The notes: generated from the sequence alone by a model not told the origin. 64,000 nucleotides of DNA from Numidum massiliense (GCF_001375555.1 NZ_CTDZ01000009.1:1233758-1297757), one strand, 5' to 3'; shown: positions 33,870-43,006, counted from the stretch's first letter. Translations and numbers: made by a program.

Positions 33870-34367
33870 TTGTTGGCCCTCGTCTTTTCTTGGAAAAAAA
33901 TGAGGTCCTTACCGTTTAATGTGTCGTGGCGCGCGACACGCGTCATCGATTACGGCCTGTCTACTCTATTTGCGTTCTTTTTTGCCGCCGTCAGTGTACT
34001 CACGCTTACTCGTTACACGGTGAAGGACAAGGCGGTCGAGCTTGCGTTTCCGCTTAAGGACGGGACTGATCTGCCCGATTTAATTCCGCCTAAAGCCGAT
34101 CCGGGGCACGCTGCCGGCAATCACGTGCTCCTGCGCTGTGGGGGGGGGGATGTGCAGGTACTCGTCGCGCATATGCAGCAAGGCAGCGTCGCCGTGTAAA
34201 AAGGCGATAACGTGCAAGTAGGGCAATTCATCGGGCATGTCGGTAATTCGGGGAACACGAGCGAACCGCACCTGCACATTTACGCAGAAAAAGCGGGGAA
34301 AGAGGTGCCGATCCGCTTTGAAGGGCGTTTTCTCGTGCGCAATAGCCTGATCACTGCGAGTGATTAG
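33870..34367 (+). pseudogene. Broken M23-family peptidase
   Basis: An N-terminal membrane segment (TLFAFFFAAVSVLTL) is followed by a shortened peptidase domain. The reading frame stops at TAA 34197-34199 and continues in the same frame with KGDNVQVGQFIGHVGNSGNTSEPHLHIYAEKAG before a final TAG at 34365. The second zinc motif HLH is thus after the stop. The region that should carry the first zinc ligands (H..D) between LKDGT and GNHVLL is missing, so there is also an internal deletion. A G-tract lies at about 34140-34149. The 3' end overlaps the convergent C39 gene by 4 bp. Confidence 0.85.
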
Positions 34368-35068
34368 TCTTCTAAACTGATCGCTTGACTGCCCATCTGT
34401 TTCCACGCTTTTTCAAAGTTTTTGCGGTCGACTTTTTTGTTCGCTTTGTCGGCGAGCGGGTCGTTAAGGTACACGTGATCCGTGTCGTAGCCGGTAATGA
34501 CGGCGCTGTGCATATGGTATGTAATTTTCATGTCTCCGTTCGTGGTGTGCCACGTCTGAAATTCACTGTTTGCTAGTGGTTTGTACGTGGCGTTAATGAT
34601 GATCCACACTGGTATGCCTCGATCGATTTTTTGATAAATGTCGGAAATGTCTTTTCCACTCAAGTTTACGAGTTGACCCGGTAAATAGCGGTTACCTAAC
34701 TCGTATATTGGATCCGCGTAAACGCCAATACCGGGCGTTTCGAACGAATACATGTCTCCGACGAACCCTTTGTTCATATTGCCGCGCTTCCCGTCTTTTT
34801 CAAACGGGACTTTATGTATTTCTTCGGAGAGGGTCATTTTATCGACGTCGACTCCGGCGTGGTTTAGGAGCATCGCTAAGCTCGTTACTTCACAGCCCCG
34901 TGGCAACTCCGGCATTTGCTGCACGAACGCCACGTCAAGCGGTTCCTGATAGTTTTTGAACAGATCGCCGTGCGACGTGTTGAACAGCGGGTATTTCTTG
35001 TAAAACACAAAATATACGAGTCCCAAAATAACGACGATAATGATAAGACGCCTCATAAACTTTTTCAT
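34364..35068 (-). CDS. C39-family (papain-like) peptidase, membrane-anchored
   Basis: 234 residues: membrane anchor about 6-24, then an external domain with catalytic Cys in ELPRGCEVTSLAMLL, His in YHMHSAVITGYD and Asp in YLNDP. Resembles stand-alone C39 (peptidase_C39_2) proteins of Bacilli, not transporter-linked bacteriocin processors, because no ABC domain is present. Target unknown. ATG at 35068 follows GAGGAACG; the longer frame to 35113 lacks a site. Convergent with the M23 pseudogene. Confidence 0.88.
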   Translation of the reverse strand: MKKFMRRLIIIVVILGLVYFVFYKKYPLFNTSHGDLFKNYQEPLDVAFVQQMPELPRGCEVTSLAMLLNHAGVDVDKMTLSEEIHKVPFEKDGKRGNMNKGFVGDMYSFETPGIGVYADPIYELGNRYLPGQLVNLSGKDISDIYQKIDRGIPVWIIINATYKPLANSEFQTWHTTNGDMKITYHMHSAVITGYDTDHVYLNDPLADKANKKVDRKNFEKAWKQMGSQAISLED

Positions 35069-35274
35069 AGATTTCGTTCCTCGATTCCCTTCCTCTATTC
35101 TTGTCGTGTACAATCGTCGCCTAATCTATCGCGAAACACGTACATTCATAGTGTAGACAACTAATGTAGGGCTGGCAAGCATTATTCGCGTGACGTACAA
35201 TAGATGCATATAGGTACCCCACCTTTTTCCACAGAAACGTATATTTGCTGACAGGAAGTGACACATTGTATGCG

Positions 35275-35280
35275 TATAAT
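35275..35280 (+). promoter_or_regulatory. Probable -10 for the SinI-like gene
   Basis: TATAAT, 45 bp upstream of the start codon, without a well-spaced -35; start near 35287. Confidence 0.4.
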
Positions 35281-35324
35281 GGGAGGTGGACAACATCGAG
35301 CGGAGTCGGTGAGGAGGGTCAAGT

Positions 35325-35528
35325 ATGAAAAAACGGCACGGCGTAACGACCGATCGAGAGAAAAGTGCGTTGGAGCGCAAGGACAATATTACTCACTTCA
35401 AAGGAGAAAATTCTGCAGAAGAGTGGTATCGTCTAATGGTTTGCGCAAAAAATTTAGGGCTGTCCCCAGCCGAGGTTCGCCATTTTTTACAACAAAACAC
35501 GACGGGCGAAAATGCGGGAGAACAATAA
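35325..35528 (+). CDS. SinI-like anti-repressor domain protein
   Basis: 67 residues. The central part EEWYRLMVCAKNLGLSPAEVRHFLQQN aligns with B. subtilis SinI (QEWVELMVEAKEANISPEEIRKYLLLN): the same E-W...LM..AK....SP.E.R..L pattern that forms the helical hairpin binding SinR. The first 27 residues are a charged, probably flexible tail. GAGGAGGGT precedes the ATG. No SinR-like HTH gene is adjacent, so the partner must be elsewhere. By analogy a switch protein for biofilm/sporulation regulators; that is inference. Confidence 0.8.
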   Translation: MKKRHGVTTDREKSALERKDNITHFKGENSAEEWYRLMVCAKNLGLSPAEVRHFLQQNTTGENAGEQ

Positions 35529-35596
35529 AGGACTGTGACCAAAAATTTGTTAAAACAACTATACTTGTGAGACTTTAAAAAATAAAGGTGTTGCTA

Positions 35597-36157
35597 ATGA
35601 ACTTTAAACGGATTGTACCGATGGCACATGACTTACTGGCCGCCCGCGTGCAAGTCGGCGATGCCGTCGTCGACGCAACGGCGGGCAACGGTCACGACAC
35701 AGTGTTTCTCGCCCAGCGAGTAGGGGAGACGGGGCAAGTTTACACTTTTGACATTCAGCATAAGGCTATTGAGAACACGCGAAATAAACTCGAGGCAGCC
35801 GGATTGTCCGCGCGCGCGAAACTATGTCTACGATGCCACTCGGAGATCGCACACACGGTCGCAGAGCCGATCCAAGCTGCGGTGTTCAATCTCGGTTATT
35901 TACCAGGGTCCGATAAGCGAGTGGCGACTAAGCCCGACACGACAGTTGAAGCGATTTCCGCTGCACTGTCAATACTTAACGTCGGAGGCATCGTCGTTAT
36001 CGTCCTTTATCGCGGGCACAGAGGCGGGCGCGAAGAAGCGGCTGCCGTCGAACAATATGTGCGTACGCTTTCTCCGGCTCGCTACACCGTCCTCAAATAT
36101 GAGTATATCAATTTACTAAACGACCCGCCGTATATTCTTGCCGTGGAGTCGCACTGA
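35597..36157 (+). CDS. YtqB-type class I SAM-dependent methyltransferase
   Basis: 186 residues. The SAM-binding motif DATAGNGHDTVFLAQ, then FDIQ, and NLGYLPGSDK are typical of the rRNA-methylase-like YtqB family (PF06962 in my recollection). The substrate is not known from sequence; in some bacteria relatives act on minor tRNA bases. ATG at 35597 is 6 nt after AAAGGTG; GTG at 35588 is upstream in frame. Confidence 0.9.
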   Translation: MNFKRIVPMAHDLLAARVQVGDAVVDATAGNGHDTVFLAQRVGETGQVYTFDIQHKAIENTRNKLEAAGLSARAKLCLRCHSEIAHTVAEPIQAAVFNLGYLPGSDKRVATKPDTTVEAISAALSILNVGGIVVIVLYRGHRGGREEAAAVEQYVRTLSPARYTVLKYEYINLLNDPPYILAVESH

Positions 36158-36177
36158 GCGGAAATGTGCGTTATTTA

Positions 36178-36206
36178 TTGTATTTTTTCGTTCAGTCGGT
36201 TAAACT
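36178..36206 (+). promoter_or_regulatory. Possible promoter before a short hairpin RNA
   Basis: TTGTAT (36178-36183), 17 bp, TAAACT (36201-36206); each hexamer matches consensus in four positions. Start would be close to 36213, the first base of the hairpin below. Confidence 0.45.
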
Positions 36207-36212
36207 ATTAGT

Positions 36213-36285
36213 AAGGAGTCGCTACGCGGAGACGCTAACTGTTACGGTCTCCCGGTTACGAGTGACTGAAAAGGCGACTCTTTTT
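36213..36285 (+). terminator. Large hairpin with T-run (terminator, leader or short RNA)
   Basis: Arms 36213-36222 and 36274-36283 (core GAGTCGC/GCGACTC, extended with one G-U pair) enclose a 51-nt loop holding a second stem GGAGAC/GTCTCC (36228-36233, 36247-36252). T residues 36281-36285 end it. It would terminate the methyltransferase transcript, or act as leader/short RNA from the 36178 promoter ahead of the DeoR gene. Confidence 0.6.
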
Positions 36286-36371
36286 ACATTTGTGAACGGG
36301 AAAACTAGCTAGATGTTTGTAGTGCACGTCGCGTGTCGCTAAAACATTGATCCCGCTGGGGGAATGATTTC

Positions 36372-37124
36372 TTGTTAAAAGAGGAACGGTATCAAAAAAT
36401 ATTAGCAATGATCGACAGCGAAGGCATTGTGAAGACGAGCGAAGTGACGAAGCAGCTGGGCGTGACGGAAATGACTGTACGGCGCGATTTGAAGGCGCTT
36501 GAAGAACGAGGGTTACTCATGCGCATCCACGGCGGCGCCAAAAGAAAAAGTGAAATTTTAGTCGCCGAGTTGTCGCACGTAGAAAAAAAACAACTGAACA
36601 TCGACGAAAAAAAGTACGTCGCGAAACAGGCTGCCGCTTTAGTAAGTGAAAACGATTCAGTGTTTATCGGACACGGCACGACGAACGAATTCATTTACGA
36701 TTACTTGAACGTGCCTTACGCGAGAATTATTACGAACTCTTTACCCGTATTCACGAAATTTAAAGGTGACGAACGGTTTGAGTTGTTGCTTGTCGGTGGA
36801 CGGCTGCGTGCGCGCTCGGACGTGTTCATTGGCAGCTTTACGAACCACTTACTTGAGAAAATTAGCGTTAAAATTGCTTTCATCGGCACGAATGGCATTT
36901 ACGGCCACCAGGTGACTAATTACAACGAAGAAGAAGGGACGTCACAAAAAATTATCCTCGACAACGCTTCGGAGCGCTATATTTTGTGTGACAGCAGCAA
37001 GCTAGACAAGCAAGATTTCTTTAGCTTTTACCGGCTAGAAGATGTGACGGCGATGATTACAGACAACAAATTGGAAGCGAAAGTGAAGGAACGCTACGAG
37101 CGGATCGTTAAAGTGATTAACTGA
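36372..37124 (+). CDS. DeoR-family transcriptional regulator
   Basis: 250 residues. N-terminal helix-turn-helix (VKTSEVTKQLGVTEMTVRRDLKALEERGLL), IHGGAKR wing, and a sugar-phosphate sensor domain (GHGTTNEFIYDYL, GGRLRARSDVFIG, FIGTNGI). Family members such as LacR and GatR bind a phosphosugar, commonly tagatose-6-phosphate or similar. Probably represses the adjacent gat/lac genes. TTG start with GGGGGA upstream. Converges on the PTS operon with a bidirectional terminator between. Confidence 0.93.
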   Translation: MLKEERYQKILAMIDSEGIVKTSEVTKQLGVTEMTVRRDLKALEERGLLMRIHGGAKRKSEILVAELSHVEKKQLNIDEKKYVAKQAAALVSENDSVFIGHGTTNEFIYDYLNVPYARIITNSLPVFTKFKGDERFELLLVGGRLRARSDVFIGSFTNHLLEKISVKIAFIGTNGIYGHQVTNYNEEEGTSQKIILDNASERYILCDSSKLDKQDFFSFYRLEDVTAMITDNKLEAKVKERYERIVKVIN

Positions 37125-37141
37125 GTAGCAGAAAAGAAGTA

Positions 37142-37190
37142 TCTAGGAACTAGGAATATGGAATTAGGAACTGGGAATTAGAAATATGGA
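37142..37190 (+). repeat. Short purine-rich direct repeats
   Basis: Units of the type TAGGAACTAGGAAT / TAGGAACTGGGAAT and ATATGGA recur about every 20 bp. Looks like replication slippage; no function evident. Confidence 0.5.
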
Positions 37191-37237
37191 AAGAGGCTGT
37201 TGCCGCGCTCACTGAGCGCATTGGCAACAGCCTCTTT
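37189..37237 (+). terminator. Bidirectional terminator between deoR-type gene and gatC
   Basis: GAGGCTGTTGCC (37193-37204) is the exact complement of 37223-37234, with a second stem GCGCTC/GAGCGC in the loop. A residues flank the left and T residues the right, so both convergent transcripts can end here. Confidence 0.9.
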
Positions 37238-37266
37238 ATCAGGTGTAAGGTCACAGTTGCTGTTTG

Positions 37267-38676
37267 TTATTTTTCTTTTACTTCAGCGTATTGTTCGTTC
37301 CGTTTTTTCATCTGTTTGGCGTACCAGACGAAGAGAAGAATGTAGGCCGCGAGAGCGCCGAGCGCGAGCAAAATATTCACGACGTCTCCACCTGTGACCT
37401 TCCCGACAGCAATCGCGATAAATTTTTCCACCGGACCTTCTAACGTCGAGTGTGTAATTAAGGCCGATTGGGCGATGTTGCTCGGAAACGCGCCGACTTT
37501 TTGCGCTGTTTCAGTGACGAATGTCGCAATGGCTGTGCCGGACCATAAGAATACGGGCAACATGAATGTACCAATGATGATCATGCGCAAAATTTTCCCC
37601 CGGGTGACGACTAACAGTGCCGGGGTTAGACCGATCGCGATAATACCGCCGAGCGGAAGAATGTTGTTCCCCGGTAAAATGAGCGCCATGCCGAGCATAA
37701 TCGGAGCTAAAATGTTCGCTGCGACCCACATTTCTGGACGCGAAGCGATAAATGGCCAGTCGATCCCGATATTAAACGTTCTTCCGTCAAATTTCTTACT
37801 CATGAAGTTGGTAATTCCTTGGGATAGCGGTTCGACTGAGGCGATAAACCATGTACCAACAATAGAGAACAATTCCAAACAGACACCGCCCGTAAAGGCA
37901 AGGGTAAAGATTTGCGCCGGCGGTTGTCCGCCTAACAGCCCGATAAATACGCCTAAGTACGTCCCGATCGCAAATTTGCTACCCCAAAACCCAATTTTAC
38001 TGTTAAGTGTCGCCGCGTCAAAGTCGTACTTATCGATAAAAGGCAGGAACTTATCGAACAGCTTATCGAACACCATAATGACTGGGTTGAGCATAAAATT
38101 TAAGTGCGTCGTCGTGGTCGGGTTAACGTCGGGCATATTCAGCAAATCGTTGAACGTCGGTTTCATTAAATCGGCGTTAATAAACTTCATTACCCCGATC
38201 ACCGCGACTAGCGCCGTCGCTAAAAACAAGTTGTTGTCGGAGTAGTACATGACGATTAAGCCGATAATCGACAGATGCCACACGTTGAAAATGTCGACAT
38301 CTAATGTGTCCGTTTTCTTTATGATGAGCATGACGATGTTGATCACGATCAAAATAAATAGGAAATACAGTGTGTACATCGAGCCCCACGTAATCGTGGC
38401 GAGCGGAGCCCAACCGACGTCGATGATCGATAACTCGATGCCAGTCGATTTGACGAAGTCCTGTAAAGCAGGACTGAATTCCCCGGTTAGTATACCGATA
38501 ATGGCCCCCATACCGGTGAGCGCGATGGCAAGTTTAATGCCACCCTCCAGCGCTTTGGAGAACTTCACTTTCATCAGTACGGCCATTAACGTCAGCACGA
38601 TTAGCATCATCGCTGGCGCACCTAGGTTAATAATCGGTCCAAACATGTTGTTGGATAGATTAATGAGCCAATCCAA
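37267..38676 (-). CDS. gatC: PTS galactitol-type EIIC permease
   Basis: Membrane channel of a phosphotransferase sugar transporter, GatC family (sugar not proven). About 11 hydrophobic segments; GGQPPAQ and PGNNILPLGG loops are characteristic. 469 residues from TTG 38676, which stands 9 nt after AAAGGAG. An ATG at 38685 gives no spacing at all from that site, so TTG is preferred. Last gene of the minus-strand gatABC operon. Phosphoryl flow is EIIA to EIIB to sugar. Confidence 0.93.
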   Translation of the reverse strand: MDWLINLSNNMFGPIINLGAPAMMLIVLTLMAVLMKVKFSKALEGGIKLAIALTGMGAIIGILTGEFSPALQDFVKSTGIELSIIDVGWAPLATITWGSMYTLYFLFILIVINIVMLIIKKTDTLDVDIFNVWHLSIIGLIVMYYSDNNLFLATALVAVIGVMKFINADLMKPTFNDLLNMPDVNPTTTTHLNFMLNPVIMVFDKLFDKFLPFIDKYDFDAATLNSKIGFWGSKFAIGTYLGVFIGLLGGQPPAQIFTLAFTGGVCLELFSIVGTWFIASVEPLSQGITNFMSKKFDGRTFNIGIDWPFIASRPEMWVAANILAPIMLGMALILPGNNILPLGGIIAIGLTPALLVVTRGKILRMIIIGTFMLPVFLWSGTAIATFVTETAQKVGAFPSNIAQSALITHSTLEGPVEKFIAIAVGKVTGGDVVNILLALGALAAYILLFVWYAKQMKKRNEQYAEVKEK

Positions 38677-38708
38677 CGCGATCATCTCCTTTAGTTATTC
38701 GCTGACCG

Positions 38709-39011
38709 TTATTTGTGAATGCCCTTAATAACTTCTTCCAACTGGTCGAAGACAGGTTGGGCCATCGCCGGGATGCGGTACAAGATCGGGCCAGCCTCCA
38801 CGACGGGAATCGGAATGTCGAAGCCGAAGTCCGGTTTAGAGATGGGCGTTAAAATATCGTACTGGGACAGCATCTCCGCGGTAATGTCTTTAATGACGAC
38901 CGCGTCGACCGACACTTGATACCCCCTATTCGCCATTTCCGCTTCAATCGCATGTTTGATTTGGTGACTGGAGTTAATCCCTGCCCCACAAGCAGCTAAA
39001 ATTTTTATCAC
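38709..39011 (-). CDS. gatB: PTS galactitol-type EIIB
   Basis: 100 residues. Phosphocysteine in the opening KILAACGAGINSS (about C8), the usual P-loop of GatB-type EIIB. GTG at 39011 is 9 nt after AAGGAGG. A longer reading to 39134 would add 41 residues with no ribosome site and no family match. Transfers phosphate from EIIA to the incoming sugar. Confidence 0.94.
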   Translation of the reverse strand: MIKILAACGAGINSSHQIKHAIEAEMANRGYQVSVDAVVIKDITAEMLSQYDILTPISKPDFGFDIPIPVVEAGPILYRIPAMAQPVFDQLEEVIKGIHK

Positions 39012-39157
39012 TGTAAAGGCCTCCTTATAGTGGTTCGCAATAATGGTACGTACAGTTGTCTGCACGTTGGGCATCGTGACAGTTTGCGCGATCGTGTGAT
39101 TCGATTGTCGAGCTGATCGGGAAACGATTGTCAAAGTAGTTGCAGTTTCAAGTGTCG

Positions 39158-39631
39158 TTACCCGACAGGATTAAACAGTCGCCGAATGTCACCTGCGTCG
39201 CTTGTTTCGAGAAGCGCAAGTATTTTTTGTTTGTCGTTCGCGAAGTCCATAATGTTGGCTAGAATGTTGACCTGTGCATCTTGTTCGTCATTCAAAATTA
39301 TAAACAAAAAGCGAACGGCGACCTTTTGCTCTGGGTTAATCATGTTTTTAAATGGGACCGCGTGTTTTAACTGTACGAGCACGACGTTTTTCGTGTGGCA
39401 ATAGGCTGCTTCCGCGTGCGGAATGGCAATGTTCGGCACGCGCGGGTCGTTGTGTACGACGAACAAATCCATCCCCGTCGGATAATTTTTCTCCCTCTCG
39501 ATTAAGGCGTCGGAAAAGTCCGCTGTAACCATCTCTTTGTCGTAAAGTTTTTTTGCCACGCTCTTAAAAATGTCTACGCATTCTTTTCCATCCTCAAAAA
39601 AGATGAGATCCTCTTGAATAAGGTCGATCAC
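39158..39631 (-). CDS. gatA: PTS EIIA (fructose/mannitol-galactitol type)
   Basis: 157 residues, PTS_EIIA_2 domain with the phosphorylated His in NIAIPHAEAAY. GTG at 39631 follows AGGAGGG at 6 nt. First gene of gatABC. Upstream, on the minus strand, is a TTGACA-17-TAAAAT promoter with an operator-like motif just after the start site. Confidence 0.93.
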   Translation of the reverse strand: MIDLIQEDLIFFEDGKECVDIFKSVAKKLYDKEMVTADFSDALIEREKNYPTGMDLFVVHNDPRVPNIAIPHAEAAYCHTKNVVLVQLKHAVPFKNMINPEQKVAVRFLFIILNDEQDAQVNILANIMDFANDKQKILALLETSDAGDIRRLFNPVG

Positions 39632-39700
39632 GTGATTCCCTCCTATTCCGTGTTTTTTGTGTGGCCTTTTTTTACATGGTGCGTAGCCAGTCACTCCTTG

Positions 39701-39717
39701 TTTGTTTTCTTTTGTTT
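39701..39717 (-). promoter_or_regulatory. Operator candidate 1 (gatABC side)
   Basis: Minus-strand AAACAAAAGAAAACAAA, about +10 to +26 of the gatABC transcript. Fifteen of 17 bases match the copy at 39943-39959, read in the same sense relative to transcription. Likely bound by the DeoR-family regulator. Confidence 0.55.
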
Positions 39718-39732
39718 TTAATTGTCATCTTC

Positions 39733-39761
39733 ATTTTACTTTTAAGTGGGTAGGCTGTCAA
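39733..39761 (-). promoter_or_regulatory. Promoter of gatABC
   Basis: Minus strand: TTGACA (39756-39761), 17 bp, TAAAAT (39733-39738). Start near 39726. The decamer TAGGCTGTCA (39751-39760, plus strand) over the -35 recurs at 39894-39903. Confidence 0.75.
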
Positions 39762-39803
39762 TAAAGAACAGATATGAAAACGAAAAAATAAATGAACATC
39801 TCG

Positions 39804-39817
39804 TGAAATCGCTGTCT
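39804..39817 (+). promoter_or_regulatory. cre-like site between gat and lac promoters
   Basis: TGAAATCGCTGTCT differs from TGWAANCGNTNWCA only in the last base. Lies between the two divergent promoters, a fitting place for CcpA control of a sugar operon. Confidence 0.55.
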
Positions 39818-39904
39818 CCCTCATTTCTCGCGGGGGTCATTAGCCGCTTTATGCTTGTATTTTCAACGCAATGATGACAAAACGTCCATTTTTTAGGCTG
39901 TCAG

Positions 39905-39933
39905 TTTACAAAGTGCTGCCATCCTGTTAATAT
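39905..39933 (+). promoter_or_regulatory. Promoter of lacA-lacB-gatY
   Basis: TTTACA (39905-39910), 17 bp, TAATAT (39928-39933). Start near 39940, leaving a leader of about 155 nt. Confidence 0.55.
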
Positions 39934-39942
39934 CATATATGC

Positions 39943-39959
39943 AAACAAAATAAAACAAT
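39943..39959 (+). promoter_or_regulatory. Operator candidate 2 (lacAB side)
   Basis: AAACAAAATAAAACAAT, about +3 to +19 of the lacA transcript; near-identical to operator candidate 1 and in the same orientation relative to its own gene. Confidence 0.55.
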
Positions 39960-40095
39960 ATAAGTAAAAATAGAACTGTCATTCCCAAACAAGGTGTCAC
40001 TACAAAGAAATTGTCGGTGCAAAGAAAACGACAGTTCTAAAAAGAAGACCGTTCTAAGTCTGGAAGAAACGATTCTTACTAAGGAGGTAATAGGA

Positions 40096-40524
40096 ATGAA
40101 GATTGTAATAGGAGCCGATCAAAAAGGTACTGGGCTGAAGCGCCATCTCATTACTTACCTTGAACGATCAGGTCACGAGGTCATCGATTGTACGCCTCTC
40201 GATGACGCCGATTTTGTCACATCCGCCTCGGCCGTCGCACAGGCAATACTTAACGGCGATGCGCAACGCGGCATTGCCATCGATGAATACGGTGCGGGCT
40301 CTTTTATGGTAGCGAGCAAACATAAGGGCATCATTTGCGCGGAAGTGAGCGATGAGCATTCGGCGCGCATGACGAGAGATCATAACAACGCTTCAATGAT
40401 CGCACTCGGCTCGGGGATTGTCGGTGAAACGCTGGCGGAAAAAATCGTCGAGCAATTCGTCGATAACGATTACTCCGGGGGTAGACATCAAATTCGCGTC
40501 GATATGCTCAATAAAATGTGTTAA
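40096..40524 (+). CDS. lacA: Galactose-6-phosphate isomerase subunit LacA
   Basis: 142 residues, RpiB/LacA fold. Strongly like staphylococcal/streptococcal LacA: IDEYGAGSFMVASKHKGIICAEVSDEHSARMTRDHNN and the C-terminal RHQIRVDMLNKMC. Works with LacB to turn galactose-6-phosphate into tagatose-6-phosphate. ATG at 40096 stands 7 nt after AAGGAGGT; a longer frame to 39994 runs through the promoter region. Directly followed by lacB (14 bp). Confidence 0.95.
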   Translation: MKIVIGADQKGTGLKRHLITYLERSGHEVIDCTPLDDADFVTSASAVAQAILNGDAQRGIAIDEYGAGSFMVASKHKGIICAEVSDEHSARMTRDHNNASMIALGSGIVGETLAEKIVEQFVDNDYSGGRHQIRVDMLNKMC

Positions 40525-40538
40525 GCGGAGGAGAGACG

Positions 40539-41057
40539 ATGATCATTTCGATCGGTTGCGACCATATTGTAACAGACATTAAAGACCATCTTGTGCGTTA
40601 CTTGGAAGAAAAAGGTCATGAAGTCATCGATAACGGCACGTACGACCGCGAACGGACGCATTATCCGATTTACGGCAAAAAAACGGCGGAAGCGGTCGTT
40701 ACCGGAAAAGCGGACTTAGGGATCGTCCTGTGCGGGACAGGCGTCGGCATTACGAACAGCGCGAATAAAGTGAAAGGAGCGCGCGTCGCTCTCGTGCGCG
40801 ACGTCGTCACCGCGCGTCACGCGAAAGAGGCGTTGAACGCGAACATGATCGGTGTCGGTGGCCGTATCACCGGCATCGGCCTCATCGAAAACATCGTCGA
40901 CGTCTTTTTGGAAACCGAATATAAAGAGACAGAAGCAAATAAGCGTTTCGTTGCGCAAATCGATGCGCTCATCGCCGACGACGCATCGCTCGGGGACGAA
41001 CACTTTTTTGACGAATTTCTCGCAAAGTGGCAATGCAGCGGCTACCCTACAGAATAG
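40539..41057 (+). CDS. lacB: Galactose-6-phosphate isomerase subunit LacB
   Basis: 172 residues. GCDHIVTDIKDHL, GTYDRERTHYPIYGKK, LCGTGVGI and the C-terminal DPHFFDEFLEKW-like EHFFDEFLAKW are LacB features. The Cys of LCGTG is the isomerase active-site type found in RpiB/LacB. CGGAGGAG precedes the ATG. The 149-bp gap before gatY contains an exact tandem 14-bp repeat. Confidence 0.95.
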   Translation: MIISIGCDHIVTDIKDHLVRYLEEKGHEVIDNGTYDRERTHYPIYGKKTAEAVVTGKADLGIVLCGTGVGITNSANKVKGARVALVRDVVTARHAKEALNANMIGVGGRITGIGLIENIVDVFLETEYKETEANKRFVAQIDALIADDASLGDEHFFDEFLAKWQCSGYPTE

Positions 41058-41157
41058 GTTGTTCCCACGGAAATTAGCCGATAATTTGTGGATCGAGAAA
41101 CGGGTGACCGCGAGCAAGCTACAATCCTACATTAAACCCGAACAAACCCGAATCTAT

Positions 41158-42075
<918 letters not shown>

Positions 42076-42087
42076 CCGCTATTAATA

Positions 42088-42141
42088 AAAGACTCCCGTC
42101 GTTCACTGTAGGTTTACACAGTAGGCGGCGGGAGTTTTTAT
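42088..42141 (+). terminator. Terminator after gatY
   Basis: ACTCCCG (42092-42098) pairs with CGGGAGT (42129-42135), with an inner CACTGT/ACAGT stem; TTTTTATT follows and AATAAAA precedes, so it may serve both directions. The rest of the gap to 42286 shows nothing I can name. Confidence 0.85.
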
Positions 42142-42286
42142 TCCGCGGCGAAACGGATCGAGTAGCGGCAGCTTTGTCAGAAAGAGCGTGCACATGAAGC
42201 GTACCATGTCGGACAAATCGCTATGTTAGCGCGTGCGAGCGCGTGCGCTTGGACTTAAGCCACTGCATTTTTAGTTCACCGCTGTC

Positions 42287-43006
42287 CTATTCGGAAAACA
42301 ATCCGCGACGCTGCTGCAACTGCTCGTACAGCTCGCGCAGTGTGCCGCGGGCGTCGATGCGGTATTGTGGCGAGCCCCGGTCGATCGCGCAGTCCGTCAC
42401 CAAAAATGTGCGCATGCCGACCTCACTCGCTACCATATCTTCTTGTGCGTCATTGCCGATCATGACACAATCTGCAGGGTCGCAGCCTAGCTCGCGGCAA
42501 ATTTCGACATAATACGCCGGGTTCGGCTTACAAAAATGTGCCGTTTCATAAGAAGTGACCAAAGCGAACGGCAAGTCGGCAACGCCGGCCCACTTCAGGC
42601 GCTCGACAATGGCGGTGCGGGGGAACACGGCGTTCGTCGCTACGACGAGGTGATATCGTTGTGCGAGCGCTTCTTCTGAAATCGCGCGGGCGAGTGGCGT
42701 CGGCTGCGTAAACCTCTGCAGCAGGGGAAAACTGTCGCGGTAAAAACGGTCGAACACTGGCCCGACCGTTTCGTAAGAGAGTTCTGCGCGCCGGACAAAA
42801 TCGTTCCGGAACACTTCTTCATTCGTTAAGGTTGCGTCGTTATTTTTGACCATCGTCTCTGTGGCGGCAAAAATATGTTTAACGAGCGCTTCCGCGGGGA
42901 GCAGCGCTTGCTTTTCCATGGCAATTTGTTTTACGTACGCCTTAATAAACGTCTCTTGATCCATCGGGAGCAACGTACCGTCTAAGTCAAAACAGAGCAC
43001 CTTCAA
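42287..43006 (-). CDS. HAD-superfamily hydrolase
   Basis: 239 residues. Motif I FDLDGTLL (nucleophile D7, acid/base D9), motif II VVATNA, a lysine in FCKPNPAYY and motif IV MIGNDAQEDMVAS are complete, with a helical cap between. A phosphatase of unknown small-molecule substrate. Its place beside the sugar island may be chance. TTG start on the minus strand with GAGAAGG upstream; this start gives the normal family N-terminus. Confidence 0.9.
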   Translation of the reverse strand: MKVLCFDLDGTLLPMDQETFIKAYVKQIAMEKQALLPAEALVKHIFAATETMVKNNDATLTNEEVFRNDFVRRAELSYETVGPVFDRFYRDSFPLLQRFTQPTPLARAISEEALAQRYHLVVATNAVFPRTAIVERLKWAGVADLPFALVTSYETAHFCKPNPAYYVEICRELGCDPADCVMIGNDAQEDMVASEVGMRTFLVTDCAIDRGSPQYRIDARGTLRELYEQLQQRRGLFSE

